NCBI GenBank assembly: GCA_027577595.1
Contig: JANBRJ010000029.1
Location: 1-64,000 of the forward strand
DNA length: 64,000 nucleotides
Direction of reading: 5' to 3'
From: Coemansia sp. RSA 487
Taxonomy: Eukaryota; Kickxellomycota; Kickxellomycetes; Kickxellales; Kickxellaceae
The notes beneath the pieces are model-generated. The model saw nothing but the letters and a program-made list of their open reading frames with translations, ran no database searches and was not told where the DNA came from. Shown here piece by piece: positions 31,024 to 42,485 of this stretch. Positions within the stretch are counted from its first letter, which is position 1. Every line of letters starts with the position of its first letter. The position numbers and the translations under genes are program-made.

Positions 31024-32082
31024 ATGCCCGCTGAAGCTAATACTCGTGTCGTTCTGAAACGATATGCTCCCAATGACGTCCATTCAACATCCTTCTTCAT
31101 GGTTGATACTAGCCAGTCAGTGCCAGATGCCACTTTGCTGACTAAGGGCCAGGTTCTGGTACAAATGAGCGCAATATCTATCGACCCACATTTGCGTCGC
31201 CTTATTGAAGAGCTTCCTGCAAACACGCCAGACGATGCAAACCTTCCAACACCGTTTGTGTTTCCTCTAGATCATCCCATTTCAAGCATTGGTGTTGGAA
31301 AGGTCGTTGCATCCGCAAGTTCAAGGTTTCAGACTGGAGATCATATCCGCGCCGAACAGTTTCCATGGGAGAAATACGCCGTGTTCTCAGACAATGCCAT
31401 CACGCCTATTCCAAACAGCAGTCGTCCTTTGGCAGACTATGTAGGCGTTCTTGGGATGGCTTCGTTTACGGCGTACCTCGGACTTGTTGGAACTGGTGCT
31501 CCCACGGCTGGTGAGACGCTGCTTGTTTCGGCTGCATCAGGCGCAGTCGGACAGATTGTGGTGCAGCTGGGAAAAGCACGCGGCCTACGGGTGATTGGCG
31601 TTGTGGGCTCTGACGAGAAGGCAGCATACGTCAAGGATATTGGTGCCGATTCAGTGCTGAACTACAAAACGTGTGGCGACTATGCACGTGCCATCAGGAT
31701 GCTTGCACCAAATGGAGTTGACATTTACTTTGATAATGTTGGCGGTGAGCTTTTGGATGCAGCCCTGCTGAGCTTGAATACACATGCGCGAGTCATAATC
31801 TGTGGTTCGATGGCAACATACTCGACAAACAAGGCCAACGCACCCGGTGTGAAAAACTTGGACACTGTTATCACCAAAGAGGTCACTTTGAAATCCATAT
31901 ACTACTTGCCACATCTGGGCACGAAGATCGAGGATGAATTCGTCCAGGAAATGTCGCAGCTTGTGCACCAGGACAAGATTAGGTTCAAGGTTGATGCAAG
32001 GGACGGGCTTGAGAGCGCGCCTCAGGCGCTGGTAGACTTGTTTACGGGAGCCAATTTTGGAAAACTCATCGTCAAGGCGTAG
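31024..32082 (+). CDS. NADP-dependent MDR-family oxidoreductase (alkenal/one-reductase type)
   Basis: Intronless, 352 residues. Medium-chain dehydrogenase/reductase without the catalytic zinc ligands, of the leukotriene B4 dehydrogenase/prostaglandin-reductase/CurA group. These reduce activated double bonds with NADPH, often in detoxification. The N-terminal GroES-like part includes MSAISIDPHLRR and VGVLGMASFTAYLGL. The Rossmann part has VSAASGAVGQIVVQLGKARG (nucleotide loop AxGxxG), then VGSDEKAAYVK, DIYFDNVGGE and RVIICGSMATY. The end KLIVKA is family-typical. Cytosolic. Poly(A) signal at 32142. Confidence 0.93.
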   Translation: MPAEANTRVVLKRYAPNDVHSTSFFMVDTSQSVPDATLLTKGQVLVQMSAISIDPHLRRLIEELPANTPDDANLPTPFVFPLDHPISSIGVGKVVASASSRFQTGDHIRAEQFPWEKYAVFSDNAITPIPNSSRPLADYVGVLGMASFTAYLGLVGTGAPTAGETLLVSAASGAVGQIVVQLGKARGLRVIGVVGSDEKAAYVKDIGADSVLNYKTCGDYARAIRMLAPNGVDIYFDNVGGELLDAALLSLNTHARVIICGSMATYSTNKANAPGVKNLDTVITKEVTLKSIYYLPHLGTKIEDEFVQEMSQLVHQDKIRFKVDARDGLESAPQALVDLFTGANFGKLIVKA

Positions 32083-32607
32083 TAAATATTATACTCTGTC
32101 ACAATCAGTTGAGATTTTCATGTTGCCAAGAAACCTTGAACAATAAATTCAAGCGTCTAATATATACACACTAAAGCGAAAAGTGAACATTTCGGTAGCA
32201 TGGGCATGTCATCATCAAAATCCGCAGACAGACAATTTTCACGAGGACACGTGGTTTGCGCGTTGCTATCAAAAAAAACTTCTTGGTTAACTCCATTCGT
32301 ATTTATACACAACATATACGATGAAGAAAGTCTAGACGGCTGATGCGGCAAAGAAGTGCTGCTCGTTTGTCTGCTGTTTTCTCTCTCCTTTTCAACTTTA
32401 CAAAGCTCGATTTGGTTTTTTTTGGCTCCCCCTTTCTTTACATTACGTTTTTCTCTTTTGTGTTTGAACTCTTCAAAGACTAAACCTGAAAGTATCTTTT
32501 CTGCTCATCCTTTATCGTTTTCTCTATCTTCCCTTGTCTAACATAATCTATTCTATATTTTGTATTGCACGCTTTTCTCCCGTGCTTAGTGAACAACCAA
32601 AGCACGC
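32083..32607. other. Intergenic region, MDR reductase to orphan gene
   Basis: About 525 bp. It holds the poly(A) signal of the reductase and a long C/T-rich tract (32340-32540) before the next gene. Confidence 0.5.
32142..32147 (+). terminator. Poly(A) signal of MDR reductase
   Basis: AATAAA 60 bp after the stop codon. Confidence 0.5.
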
Positions 32608-34839
32608 ATGTCAACGATTCGGCCGCTCACAGAGCAGACACTGAACCGCCATGCTCACCAATACGATAAAAGGAATAAGGCCAACACTGCGGGTACGTCA
32701 TCAGGAGCAGCAGCATTAGGAACGATGACGGCAGCAGCAGCAGCCCATCCGAGGATGTCCGAAACAAAGCTGGAGCTTGTGCTGAATTACATTGAGAACC
32801 AGATGAACATTTCTCAGGGAAGCCTGCCGATGACGGAAGCATCGCGAGAGTTTATTCGCAAAACCAATAGCAGATGTGGCCAGAAAGCGGCAGAACAGTT
32901 AAGCACTGCAAATACGGAAACCAGCGAAGCAATAGCCCAACACCAGCAGCAGCAACAGTTGAATCGGCGAAGGCGGGAGAAACGAGCGTCGCTGCGCAAG
33001 GACCTGCATAGTCCTACAAAGGGTACACGCAACGAACTGCCTGCTGCACATAACGGTACCACCGTTGCCGCCACCACATCCAGCCATGCTGCTGTTTCTG
33101 CCCATTGTTTTGGTGCTATACATGCGCAGCCTTCAAAGAAAAAGGAGCCAAAAAGACATCTAGGAATCTTCAACAAGGGCAAGGCGGTTGCCTCCAAAAG
33201 CTCAGGTAAGAACATCCCGACTGCGAACACGTATTTCCCCCGTTGTTCTCATGTATTTGCATTCGCTCTCTAATGTCATTCACGGTCAGCCTGCATCCAA
33301 ATAAATATTTGATGGTGTTTTTCTTATGCTTAAAGTAAAAAATGACCGAGACACTCAACTCCTTGCTTTGGTCATATGAAATGTATTTCATTATCTGCGT
33401 GTGCTTCATTCTTTTGAATCGCGCAATAACAAGCACCCAAGCTGCATATCCCACCTTCAGATATTTCCTACTGCATTTAAGCTTTGGCAATTGTACTCAC
33501 CAATTTTCCCTACAACATATGGATGTTGAATGACGTGTGCTGAAAGATCTTTATAGGAATTGCCTTTTCGGAATCTGAATTTTTGAAGAGCGCAAACGTT
33601 TGTCGTATCCAGATGGAATGCGCTCCCAACGACGATGCAAACAGCGAATGTAAAAAACCATCACGCCGTATCTCACGACGCAGCAGCAATGGTGATAGTG
33701 CCCACAGTGGCACAAGCCAACCATCGCCTAGAGATACAATTATGCCAAGGGGGTTTTCTCACTGGAAAGATATAGAAACTGAGATTCAGCACGCGCACGC
33801 GAGCAGTTCCAGTAGCGACCCTTGCCCAAATGATTTTTCGGCAAGAGACAATAAGCTTGTTCCATCCGCTCCTGGATGCAGCTATTCTGCGCAACCCGAA
33901 GAGCCTATTGTTCTTCCAGTGTCACCTCAATTACCTTGTGGCGAGATTCATTGTGAGCCAACTGCGCACGACTTCCTTTCTGCCTCAATAGATTCTGGGG
34001 CCCTTGATTTTGACGCCGAAGCAGCCAATTCCATGTCGGCTGATAGTGTGATAGCTGGTGGTATGCGCAGACCGCGGTCACAGGACATTGCACCGACACG
34101 GCGGAGCAGAGCCAAGCTACTTGCATCGATTGAGGAATATCTTAACCAGGACGATAAGTACGGGAGCTTTACTCCCCGTGGGCTTTCCTTTGGGCTGGAC
34201 GGCGTATCCGATAGCGAGGGCCTCGACATTAGCGCTCTTTTTGATGAGCACAATGACGAGGGCACCCCAAGATTCAACTCTCACAACTTTTCGAGTACAG
34301 GACTTTCAGAGCTTGACAGTTGCATTTTTGCATCAGGAGATGTGCAGGGATTACGACATCCTGGAAATATAGCAATTTCTGATTTTGGAAACAGTCGCTA
34401 TGGACCGGGATTCCATGGCCTTGACATTTTTGCGCTGACTGACCAAAGCCGCGGTAGCCTGGACAGCACAGACACCTTACCAGAGTATATGTTCCGTGAG
34501 GAGCTTCCGCCACCATATCTTTCCTTGGAAGATTCGTCGCATATTGACAGGGATTACGGTCATTGCAGCAGACAATATCCAAACTATTCTTGTGCACCCA
34601 TCAATAGCCAACACAATCTTATAAGACAGAGGCCATCCAGCTGGCGTGGTCCGTTGGACCACGAGATGCGCAACGTCGGCAGACAATATGTCCGTGCCGA
34701 TGGAAACGGCCACAACAGGATCCGTCGAAGCAGCAGCAGCAATGCAAACAACAGGATACCTCCACCAATGTTAGGAATTGCACACCCTAATAGCCAAGAG
34801 GAAGTCGATTTTAGGTTTTTTCCGCGACATATCGGCTGA
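32608..34839 (+). CDS. Large low-complexity orphan protein with PPPY motif
   Basis: Two exons, 32608-33205 and 33557-34839, 626 residues; the 351-bp intron has GTAAGA and TATAG and the frame is kept (SSG then IAFSESEF). No known domain recognised. Visible features are an Ala/Gln-rich N-terminus with a KLELVLNYIENQMN helix, a basic RRRREKRASLRKD patch, long Ser/Asp/Gly-rich disordered parts, a RRSRAKLLASIEEYL helix, and near the C-terminus LPEYMFREELPPPYLSLED. That last holds LPxY and PPxY motifs that in fungi recruit WW-domain proteins such as Rsp5 ubiquitin ligase. An adaptor or phospho-regulated role is a guess. Confidence 0.75.
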
Positions 34840-35289
34840 TGAGCCCACACGGTAAATGTGGTTCAAGGCAATATTATATCACGGACTATCCTCAATATAG
34901 TTTTTTTTAGATTGTGATAATAATCTCAATATAATTTGGTGTGTTTTGCAAAACTAATTGCGCCGAATAAGAAGGGCGTATACGCGTCGAATAGTGAAAA
35001 GTTTGCGGTGACGATAACACATTTTGCGTTCCAGGACAAAACCGTTTGCGTCGGCTGGCGTGGCATATGCGTCAGTGCAAAACGGGAAACACAAATGATT
35101 AGTACTGTCGTCTAGAAGCAGCTACAGATGTTTATATCTTCAGCTCTCATTTGAGCACCTACCTGCAAAAGGGACAGCATCCTATCCTAGAGCTAGGATT
35201 CCTAGAACTAGGATTTGCCGCGGCTATAACCTTGGCTGGATGTCGTGGTGGTTGTTATTTGTTTGTCCTCGCCGTCTTCCTTTTCTTCT
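34840..35289. other. Intergenic region next to degraded Fanzor
   Basis: About 450 bp without a gene. It holds the tandem palindrome at 35184-35214. Confidence 0.5.
35184..35214. repeat. Two adjacent ATCCTAG palindromes
   Basis: ATCCTAGAGCTAGGAT (35184-35199) is followed directly by a second palindromic unit, TCCTAGAACTAGGA (35200-35213). They lie about 80 bp beyond the coding end of the degraded Fanzor copy, where an element's right end could be. Confidence 0.7.
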
Positions 35290-36123
35290 TGGGTTGCTAT
35301 TCATCGGAGGTAGCAATGGCTGCAGCAGAAGCGCTCTGGGGTCTCGCTGCGATCGCGAAGGCCATGAAAAATATGCCTGAAGCTGAGAATGGCAGCGAGA
35401 TTTCGGTTGTACATGCGTGAACGAGAATTCAAAACACCATCCATTTCCACGGGCCCTATACATAGTTCGCTGGTGCACTTAAGGAGACTGTGGCAGAGGA
35501 ATTCTTCCACCTTCTTTTGTTGGTAGGGGCGGGGGTTGGGCACTTTCAGGAACTTCTTGAGAGTGCCGGTGAGGCAGTCTGGGCAAGCCTTTGATGTTCT
35601 GAATTCATTAATAAGATAAACTCGGCACCCTTTCTTCCTCAACATTCGCCGAAACCAGACCCCCATATGGGCTTTCATGGTAGCGAGCCATTGGCGCACT
35701 CCAATTGCCTAAGCTCACAGTGGGCTTTTCGTCACTGCATGTCACCCGAATGCTCTTTGCTAAGCTACTCATCGGCTTGTTGTTGCTTGGTGTGAGTGGA
35801 TTGCCGAAGCCTACGACAAATTGGCTAAAGGTTGTTCCCATTCTTGCTAGTGGTTATAATGTTCGTGTAGAGTTTACCCAGAACTGGCTAAACAGCAGCA
35901 CGCGTCCTGACATACTGCTCATATTTACCTGAAAAGAACTACTTGTGAGTAGCCAGCTCATGGACAAATATCCACCGAGCCAGCCCATACATGTGTGCAG
36001 AGGCTGTGTTGGCCACTACGACATAGTCGTTTACCTTGGTAATGTCACTTCTGTCATTCACCAGAGATTTTAGGGGCACTTTATAACACGTGTCCCTGTG
36101 TCTGATATATCATCATTGTCCAT
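35290..36123 (-). pseudogene. Degraded, internally deleted Fanzor copy
   Basis: Fanzor similarity is clear but broken. Near the 5' end a block (about 36085 down to 35942) reads KVPL and later YGLARWIFVHEL, matching residues about 8-50 of the intact protein (ARYIFIDEL). Almost at once it jumps to KYEQYVRTRAAV (about 35925), matching residues 446-455, so about 390 codons including the RuvC-I Asp are missing. The rest has GNW (for GDW), NEFRTSKACPDC, LLKCTSELC and YNRNLAAILSF, the last with Asn where the intact protein has the RuvC-III Asp. Frame changes and stops interrupt it. PERF marks the end of similarity; a PKKKRK basic cluster follows. Divergence shows it is an older or different lineage, not a recent copy of the 3.7-kb gene. 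Confidence 0.85.
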
Positions 36124-36361
36124 TGCGGATGGGTGAGCAAAGAAAAGCATATACCTAATATAATGTATGTGTTGAAAGGTGTATTTGGTGTTGCTAGTAG
36201 AGATAAAATGTCAAAGGAAAGCCAAGGAGAACCAAAAGTGAAAAGGAAAAATAAGTGTTCTTGGAATGTAAAATACATTATTGCCACTGTAAATATTTTG
36301 CCATTTGACGCATGTACATCCTTCTTATTCGACGCAGTTAGTTTTGCAAAATACACTATGT

Positions 36362-38261
36362 TTACATCCTGGAGAGGGACAATATAAATAGGCACCATGC
36401 TGTTCCTAAAAGCACACCAATTATTCCCAGGTAAAAGTACCTCCGTTTTGGTATAAACCATGTCACTTCTAGATTGTTGTTGGAGGATATCCGAGTACAT
36501 GCGTCACTATCCAGCTCCTCAGACATGTTGCGCTTGTCTTTGGATATCGATGCTTTGTCTGTGACTCTTGGGTTGGATCCAAGCTCTTCTATCGTCTCAA
36601 CGTATGGATTTGCCGAGTTAAGAAGACCAGAGTTGTACATATGGTCGAATGCAAGACTGGCAATCGAGACAAACAGCAAAAAACACGCAAAAGCAACCAA
36701 TCCGATTAGAACAGTGTCGTAGCGATTGTGATCGGCATCCTGAAGAAGCCCATCCAGCATCTCCATAAGAGTAACACTGGCAAACTCGGCAGAGCGGATC
36801 AGACCCAAAGCAGCGCCGGCGACCTCGTTGTTGTCGATAACAAGGTTCATAAGTGAAAAAATCGATGCTGGCACAATGGACCCGCTAAAATTGATCATGA
36901 CAAGAGAGAGAATAATTGGGATTCTCCGGACAAACGCAACAAACACCGACGCCAGGCAGACGAGGAACGATCCTGCCAAAAAGAGGGAGAGCCTGTGGCC
37001 AATGCGGTTGATAAATATACCTACAGTTATATGTAGAATGATAGGAACGGCGTGGAGATATACAAATATCTTGCTAGACTCCGCACGCGTATAGCCCCAT
37101 TCAGTTTCCATCATCTCAGGGACCACCTCATGTAGCGGAATGAACAGCGTGCCTTGGACCGAAATACAAAGCAAGACAAGCCAGTATGACTCGGGAAGTG
37201 CAGCTATACCGAAAAACAGGCGTTTCGTTCGCGCCCAAACACCACGGCGTCCTGCTGACAATGCTTCGTCTCCATCTTTCGAGCATGAGTCGGCTTGCGT
37301 GTCCGATCTGCTTATGTCTTCGATTTCCATTATCTGTGCATCAATTGGATATATTGCGGACTCTTGGCTGTGGACAATCTCTAGCTCAATAGTCCCATTG
37401 CTAGGCAAGCGAATCGGTTTTTTGCTATCGCTGCACAAGACTGAGGATGTTGTATTGTTATCACCCAAGTCCTTTTCCTTTTCCATACCTGGAATATCCT
37501 TGTGCGTTTGCTCAATGTCTGTAGAATAGTGTGAATAATGGATAAGCGCGTATACTCCAAAGCAGCCGAGTCCAAATGCAGAAAGCCCTGTGGCAATCCA
37601 AAATGGGATGGTGATATTGCTGTGTTTTGTGAGCACAGTTGTGACGATAGCAGGTCCCGAGAATGCCATTAGCCCGCCTATGGTCGAAGCACATCCAAAT
37701 GCCAAGGGAAGCTGCCGGCCTTTGAACCATTTCATCATAATAACCTCGCCAACAAGAAATACTGCTCCACCGCCCATGCTGTATATGGCACGGCCAAGCA
37801 GAAATATACCAAGTTTTTGCGTTCCAACAGCAACTGCACACATCCCGTTTCCTAAAAGAATAAGCGCAATGGACACTGCGCCAGCGAGCGGTGTGCCCAT
37901 CGTGTCGATGAATAGACCGGCAATAAACGGCGACACTGTTCCAACGACCCAGACCATGGAAATCAGAGACGCCCACTGGGTGTTGTTAATGTCGAGCTCT
38001 TGCTTAAGAGTGCTTTTGAGTGGTGACATGAGCGACGTTCCCATGCGCTTCCCCCCTACAACAAGTACAACATTGGAAGCTTTTACATACAAAGCTTGGT
38101 TTATTAATGGCACGATTCTTCACGTTTGTTTAATGTAAAAATGGCATTTTAATAATGGCTACTCATGTTGCTATCATCTGCTTACAGCTCATAAGCACAA
38201 CCACCAACAGTACTGTCGCCTGTATCAGGTGCATGCGTGTAATCCGTAACCGCCAGCGCAT
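36362..38261 (-). CDS. Major facilitator transporter, MFSD1-like
   Basis: Two exons, 38186-38261 and 36362-38055, 589 residues. The 5' exon was recognised because it supplies the missing first membrane helix: MRWRLRITRMHLIQ... with a VLLVVVLMS stretch, in frame with GKRMGTSLMSPL, and a TGA stops the frame just upstream. Twelve membrane segments are expected, six on each side of a long polar central loop (about 210-300). Motifs: NNTQWASLISMVWVVG, RAIYSMGGGAVFLVGEVIMMKWFKG, typical of MFSD1-type lysosomal or vacuolar carriers (the animal protein exports dipeptides). A polar C-tail is followed by a last hydrophobic segment (YLGIIGVLLGTAWCLFIL). Substrate unknown. Confidence 0.86.
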
Positions 38262-39584
38262 TTTTCATTCGAATATAGTCTAATAATATGTTATTTGTTG
38301 CAGGGGTGCTTGTGGCAGGAAAATATATCCACATGGATATATAGGTCGCAAAATGACTTTTCTTTTTTTATAAAAGCCTGGTACTAGAAATACATATTTC
38401 TAACGATTTTCTAGCAATATTCCTTTCCTCTTCTCCACGTTATTTCAATTCAGACATGCTTTAAACACTAGTAACTGCTAGTCACAAAGACGGGGTGGGC
38501 TGATAATACACCAAATATAGCCTGCATTTGTTTCAGCTGTGGAGATAGCCCAATAGTGGGGCCTTATTCGTTTTGTCACTGTCTGGGCAAAACGCATGGA
38601 GAAAGATAGTAGAACAAGATAGCAAAAATGATTTCAAAGCTGGTGGCTGCGCATCCTGAAAAGCATACATGTCCAGCGAGTAGCACATTTGGCAGTTTTT
38701 TTGAGTTATTTTTCCATCGGCCACAAAACGTCTGCTGAAAATGAGCTTGCAAGCTGACCATGCGACTAGTCTGACATGCCAGCCACAGGCGCCATATACT
38801 CAAGATACATAATACGGAGCGTAATGAACAACAGTAACTGATGTCATTACATGCGCTCTTGCTGGAGCCTATTATGCATGTGCGTCTTCTTCGCAGAGAC
38901 CCTTCTGCACATACTGGCCACATCGTCAACGGTCAACCACAAAAGAATCCACACGATTTGCTTAGAATAGATGAAAATAGGGTGTGTTAGTTCCAAAACT
39001 AAGGACGGCTCCACGGGATAAAGAAGCCGGCCACTCAAACTAGGAACGTAGGCAAGCGTCGAACCGCAGGTCCTACCAAAACGGAGGAAAACAAGCGCTG
39101 AGCGCAGACTGCCGCATCGTTCTCTCGCGTTAGTAACAAGCAGTAGCCATGGAGATGGACATAGAGGCTTCTGAAAAATCAAAGGCACACAAGTCTTTCT
39201 TGGCTGCAGCACTGACAATACGCGATGTATTTTGAATGATATAGAACCAGATCAGGCTCTGGCGCACAAAAACACAGCGGAAAAGCCTCAAGCCGTGTTC
39301 CTTTGACACCAAATGCAGTTTTGGGGCTGCATCACGTGGATGGTCTGCAGGAATTTAAGCTGTTATGCACAGCCAGGAGCGGAGAAAAGAGAAAGCATTA
39401 GCACACATGGCTGTGTTCTTTTCGATAAGCACGAAAAGGGGAATACAACATTGTGTGCTGCATGGCTTTTGACAGATCGTTTCTCGATTTTCTTTTACTC
39501 TTTTGCTTTATCTATTCGTGTTTTTGTTTGTTATTTATAAATATTGTATTCCTCCTTTTTTCGCTCCATTCTCTATTCTTGCAC
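38262..39584. other. Long intergenic region
   Basis: About 1.3 kb between an MFS gene and a PGAP2-like gene that point away from each other. Minus-strand ORFs of 60-123 codons have no domain, no codon pattern like the neighbours, and overlap one another. Seen: a CACGTG box near 39335 and a C/T-rich run before the PGAP2-like start. No RNA gene recognised. Confidence 0.5.
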
Positions 39585-40586
39585 ATGACAGGTTCACAGC
39601 GATTCGGCTCACCAGGCGGTGTTCCCCGTGAGTTTCATCTGACAGCTGGCGGAGCTATCCAGAAGGTAAAAAACAGAGCCGTTACAACTAATCGATGCAC
39701 TTAGTTACTTGCATTTCTACACCGTGTTCGCTAAAGGAAATATGTCTGCTTTTGCTATATAGGTCACAGGGTGGTGGGTGCCATTCCTACACACGGTGTT
39801 TGCATCAAGTAAGTAGCGCGTTACTGCGATTGATTTAGCCTTGTCGGCATAGAAAAAAGATAAGGAAAGATAAAGCCACAAGCCAAATACTAACAATCCT
39901 CCGCTTTTCAGTTTCTGATTCTAGCCGCATTTATCGGCGCTCTCGTTATCGGGTGGAAGCTCCATTATTTCAAGATCGTGAAGAATGAATATTACGGGTA
40001 TCCTGACGAGTGGTTTCCCTCAGTATCAGCGACAATTGGCGACAGGTACCCGGGACGCAATGTCTTCCAGATCCTCATTGCGCTGACGGCACCGCCCCGC
40101 CTTCTTCTACATATATTCTGGTACATCCTGACTGTGCGTGCAGCACCCAAGCGTGCGCAGGCTCTTTTCTGGATCGGGTTTCTGCGTACATGGACCTGCG
40201 GCGGATGGGTGTATGTGACCTCGGGCGACGACCATGACGTACACGACGTGATGATGATATCGTACATGCTGCTGACACTTCCATACATGATCCTGCTTAT
40301 AAAAATATGCGATCTCTCGCCGTTCACCTACAACGCAAAGGTGCTTAGCCAAAACAAAAACCGCCGCAAGTGGGTTGCCATCATGTTCTTTGGCTCCATC
40401 CCGCCAATGATCTATTTCTTCATCAACCACAAGGTCCACCATATTGCCGGTGCTTACACCACGTATGCGTTCTTCGAATGGGCCCTTATCTTGTTTGATG
40501 TCATGTTTGATTCGCTTGCGATGGTCGAGTTCAAGGCGCTTGATCTGGCTGTTTTGCCGGCCAAACCTAGCGAGGATCGCGAATGA
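39585..40586 (+). CDS. PGAP2/Frag1/CWH43-N-like membrane protein
   Basis: Three exons, 39585-39665, 39763-39808 and 39925-40586, 262 residues. The start MTGSQRFGSPGGVPREFHL leads to WWVPFLHTVFAS, and after the second intron TAFIGALVIGWKLHYF. Then EWFPSVSATIGDRYPGRNVFQ, the hallmark segment of Frag1/PGAP2/Cwh43 N-terminal proteins, and about five membrane helices. PGAP2 acts in the Golgi in fatty-acid remodelling of GPI anchors; yeast Cwh43 fuses this part to a second domain that is absent here. The third-exon acceptor CTAG at 39924 keeps the frame; CAG 13 bp earlier does not. Poly(A) signal at 40665. Confidence 0.85.
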
Positions 40587-40922
40587 TCTATCTTGAACCC
40601 AACTACTGACTGGCTTGTAAGCAGTTTCACCTGGACTTGGGCTTGCTTACTTTTCATATCCCCCAATAAACCAAGTGCAATTCAATTCATCCCACATCAA
40701 TCAATTTGATCTGATGCTTTCTAGAGGTAATAAATGGTGTCAAAGTGGTTAACGAGATATTTGCAATGTTGCACATGTCTTATAAATGAGAAATCGAAAA
40801 GGAAATGTAGAATTTTAGAGGATAATACGAAAGAAACGCCTGCCAAAAGTAGACCTCCAGAGCTGTACCGACGGGTAAGAGAATAGGTATCGAGCATTGA
40901 ACTGAATGGCAAAGGGGCAGAC
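40587..40922. other. Convergent intergenic region, PGAP2-like and NOP58
   Basis: About 335 bp shared by two 3' ends. No gene recognised. Confidence 0.5.
40665..40670 (+). terminator. Poly(A) signal of PGAP2-like gene
   Basis: AATAAA 79 bp after the stop codon, before the convergent NOP58 gene. Confidence 0.5.
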
Positions 40923-42485
40923 TTAGTCCTTGCTCTTTTTGTGCTTCTTTTCCTTTTTCTCCTTCTTTTCCTTTTTGTCCTTCTTTTCCTTTTTGTCCTT
41001 CTTGTCTTTCTTGTCCTTCTTGTCCTTCTTTTCTTTCTTCTCCTTCTTGGCCTTCTTTTTCTCCTTCTCTTCCTCCTCGTCCTCGGAAGAAGATGCGTCA
41101 GACTCCTCGTCTTCGGACTCAGCTTCTGCGGCCTTGCGCTTCTTCTTCTCCTCGGACGTTACAACAGCATCCGAAGCCGTGTTGTACACAGAAATGTTCT
41201 TTTGCTCAAACTTCTTCTGCTGGGCAGAGTTGGGAGCCTTTGCGCGGTCAGTACGCGCTGCCTTGGCAGCAAACCGTCCCTCAAGCTGACGCAGCCGGTT
41301 CTCAATCTTGACACGGCTCTCGATACCGACCTCAGCGGAGTCGGACTCTCCAAGGGCATCGACACGAACAGCAATGGATGACTTGGTGGCAGTGAGGCGA
41401 GCGATCTTACCCTTAGCCTTGGGACCGGCCTGGCCAACGAGCGACGCGTGGTAGATGAGACCATACTTGGGCGTGTCGTGCTTGGTCTTGAGAGCACGGA
41501 AAAGGGCCTTCTCGGCACCAAGGATCTGGATGGTCGACGCAGGGTACTTGGCAAGGGTCATCAGCGAGCCAGCGTGGGAAATAAGGCGCGCGCCAACAAG
41601 TTCGCCTACCAGGGCAGTGAGGTTAGGAGCAATGGCAAACATGCGGTTCTTCAGGTACTCGTACAGCTGGGCGCGGTACTCGGTGATCGAAATGACCTGG
41701 TCGCACAGTGCAGTGATGTTCAGCAGATCCTCGTCGCTGATCTCAGTACCCATGGAGATTTCGGCTGCCTCCTTGATCTCAGCCTCGAGCTCCTCAGGGA
41801 GAATGTCGGCAAGATCGGTCGAGCTAATGTTACTACGGAAGCCAGCCTTCTTAATGAGCTTGGCGTAGGCCAGGTTGTCGTTGATGATCTTGGCCATCTC
41901 CGGGAAATGCCACCCATACCACTCCTTCACGCGCATCGCGTATGTGTTGAGTTCCTTGTCCAAGTCGTCCAGAAGTGAGATAGCCTGGACGATCATGGTG
42001 TCAACCTTGTCGGGCGAGAACTTGAGCTTGTAGCGCGACAGTGAGTGCGACAGACCAAGCTCCATGGCAGCCATATCAGAGGCTGAGACGCCGGTGAGCA
42101 GGGTCTCGATCTGGTTGCGAATCCCACGGTACAGCTCGTTCACTGAAGAGTCAGCGACAACGTTGATGCCAAGCTTCTTGGAGATGGCGCTCGCCAGTTT
42201 CGAATCGGCAACAGCAAGCGACTCCTTCTTCCACTCCTTCTCGCTGACGTCCGTCGTCAAAAAGTTCTTCAGATTTTTTGAGATCTTGCCCTCAACAAGT
42301 GCGGTGACCGCAGACAGCGCATCCACAGTGTTCTCGAACTTGTGGAACGCCTGCAGCTTAACTGCCTTGTTAGCTGCCGATGGTGTAGCAAACTCCTTGT
42401 AGAGATCGTCGCCCTTCTTCAGCTTGCTCTCGTCGAGCATCTTGAACAGGGCATACCCTGCAGCGGTTTCGTAAAGAACAAGCAT
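40923..42485 (-). CDS. NOP58: Nucleolar protein NOP58, box C/D snoRNP core
   Basis: Intronless, 520 residues, close to yeast Nop58 (511). With Nop56, fibrillarin and Snu13 it forms the box C/D snoRNP that 2'-O-methylates rRNA and is needed for 18S rRNA formation, in the nucleolus. The start MLVLYETAAGYALFKML is diagnostic. The coiled-coil region includes SRYKLKFSPDKVDTMIVQAI; the Nop domain includes APNLTALVGELVGARLISHAGSL and GAEKALFRALK, which contact the snoRNA and the 15.5K-type protein. The tail (from about 440) is an acidic SEDEE stretch and then dense KKDKK repeats typical of NOP58. Codon bias suits high expression. Confidence 0.97.
   Translation of the reverse strand: MLVLYETAAGYALFKMLDESKLKKGDDLYKEFATPSAANKAVKLQAFHKFENTVDALSAVTALVEGKISKNLKNFLTTDVSEKEWKKESLAVADSKLASAISKKLGINVVADSSVNELYRGIRNQIETLLTGVSASDMAAMELGLSHSLSRYKLKFSPDKVDTMIVQAISLLDDLDKELNTYAMRVKEWYGWHFPEMAKIINDNLAYAKLIKKAGFRSNISSTDLADILPEELEAEIKEAAEISMGTEISDEDLLNITALCDQVISITEYRAQLYEYLKNRMFAIAPNLTALVGELVGARLISHAGSLMTLAKYPASTIQILGAEKALFRALKTKHDTPKYGLIYHASLVGQAGPKAKGKIARLTATKSSIAVRVDALGESDSAEVGIESRVKIENRLRQLEGRFAAKAARTDRAKAPNSAQQKKFEQKNISVYNTASDAVVTSEEKKKRKAAEAESEDEESDASSSEDEEEEKEKKKAKKEKKEKKDKKDKKDKKDKKEKKDKKEKKEKKEKKHKKSKD

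Noticed and set aside
39911-39924. Upstream CAG acceptor for the PGAP2-like third exon
   Set aside because: Splicing there breaks the frame; the CTAG at 39924 keeps it.
40930-41381. Phe/Leu-rich plus-strand ORFs
   Set aside because: Antisense of the Lys-rich NOP58 tail.
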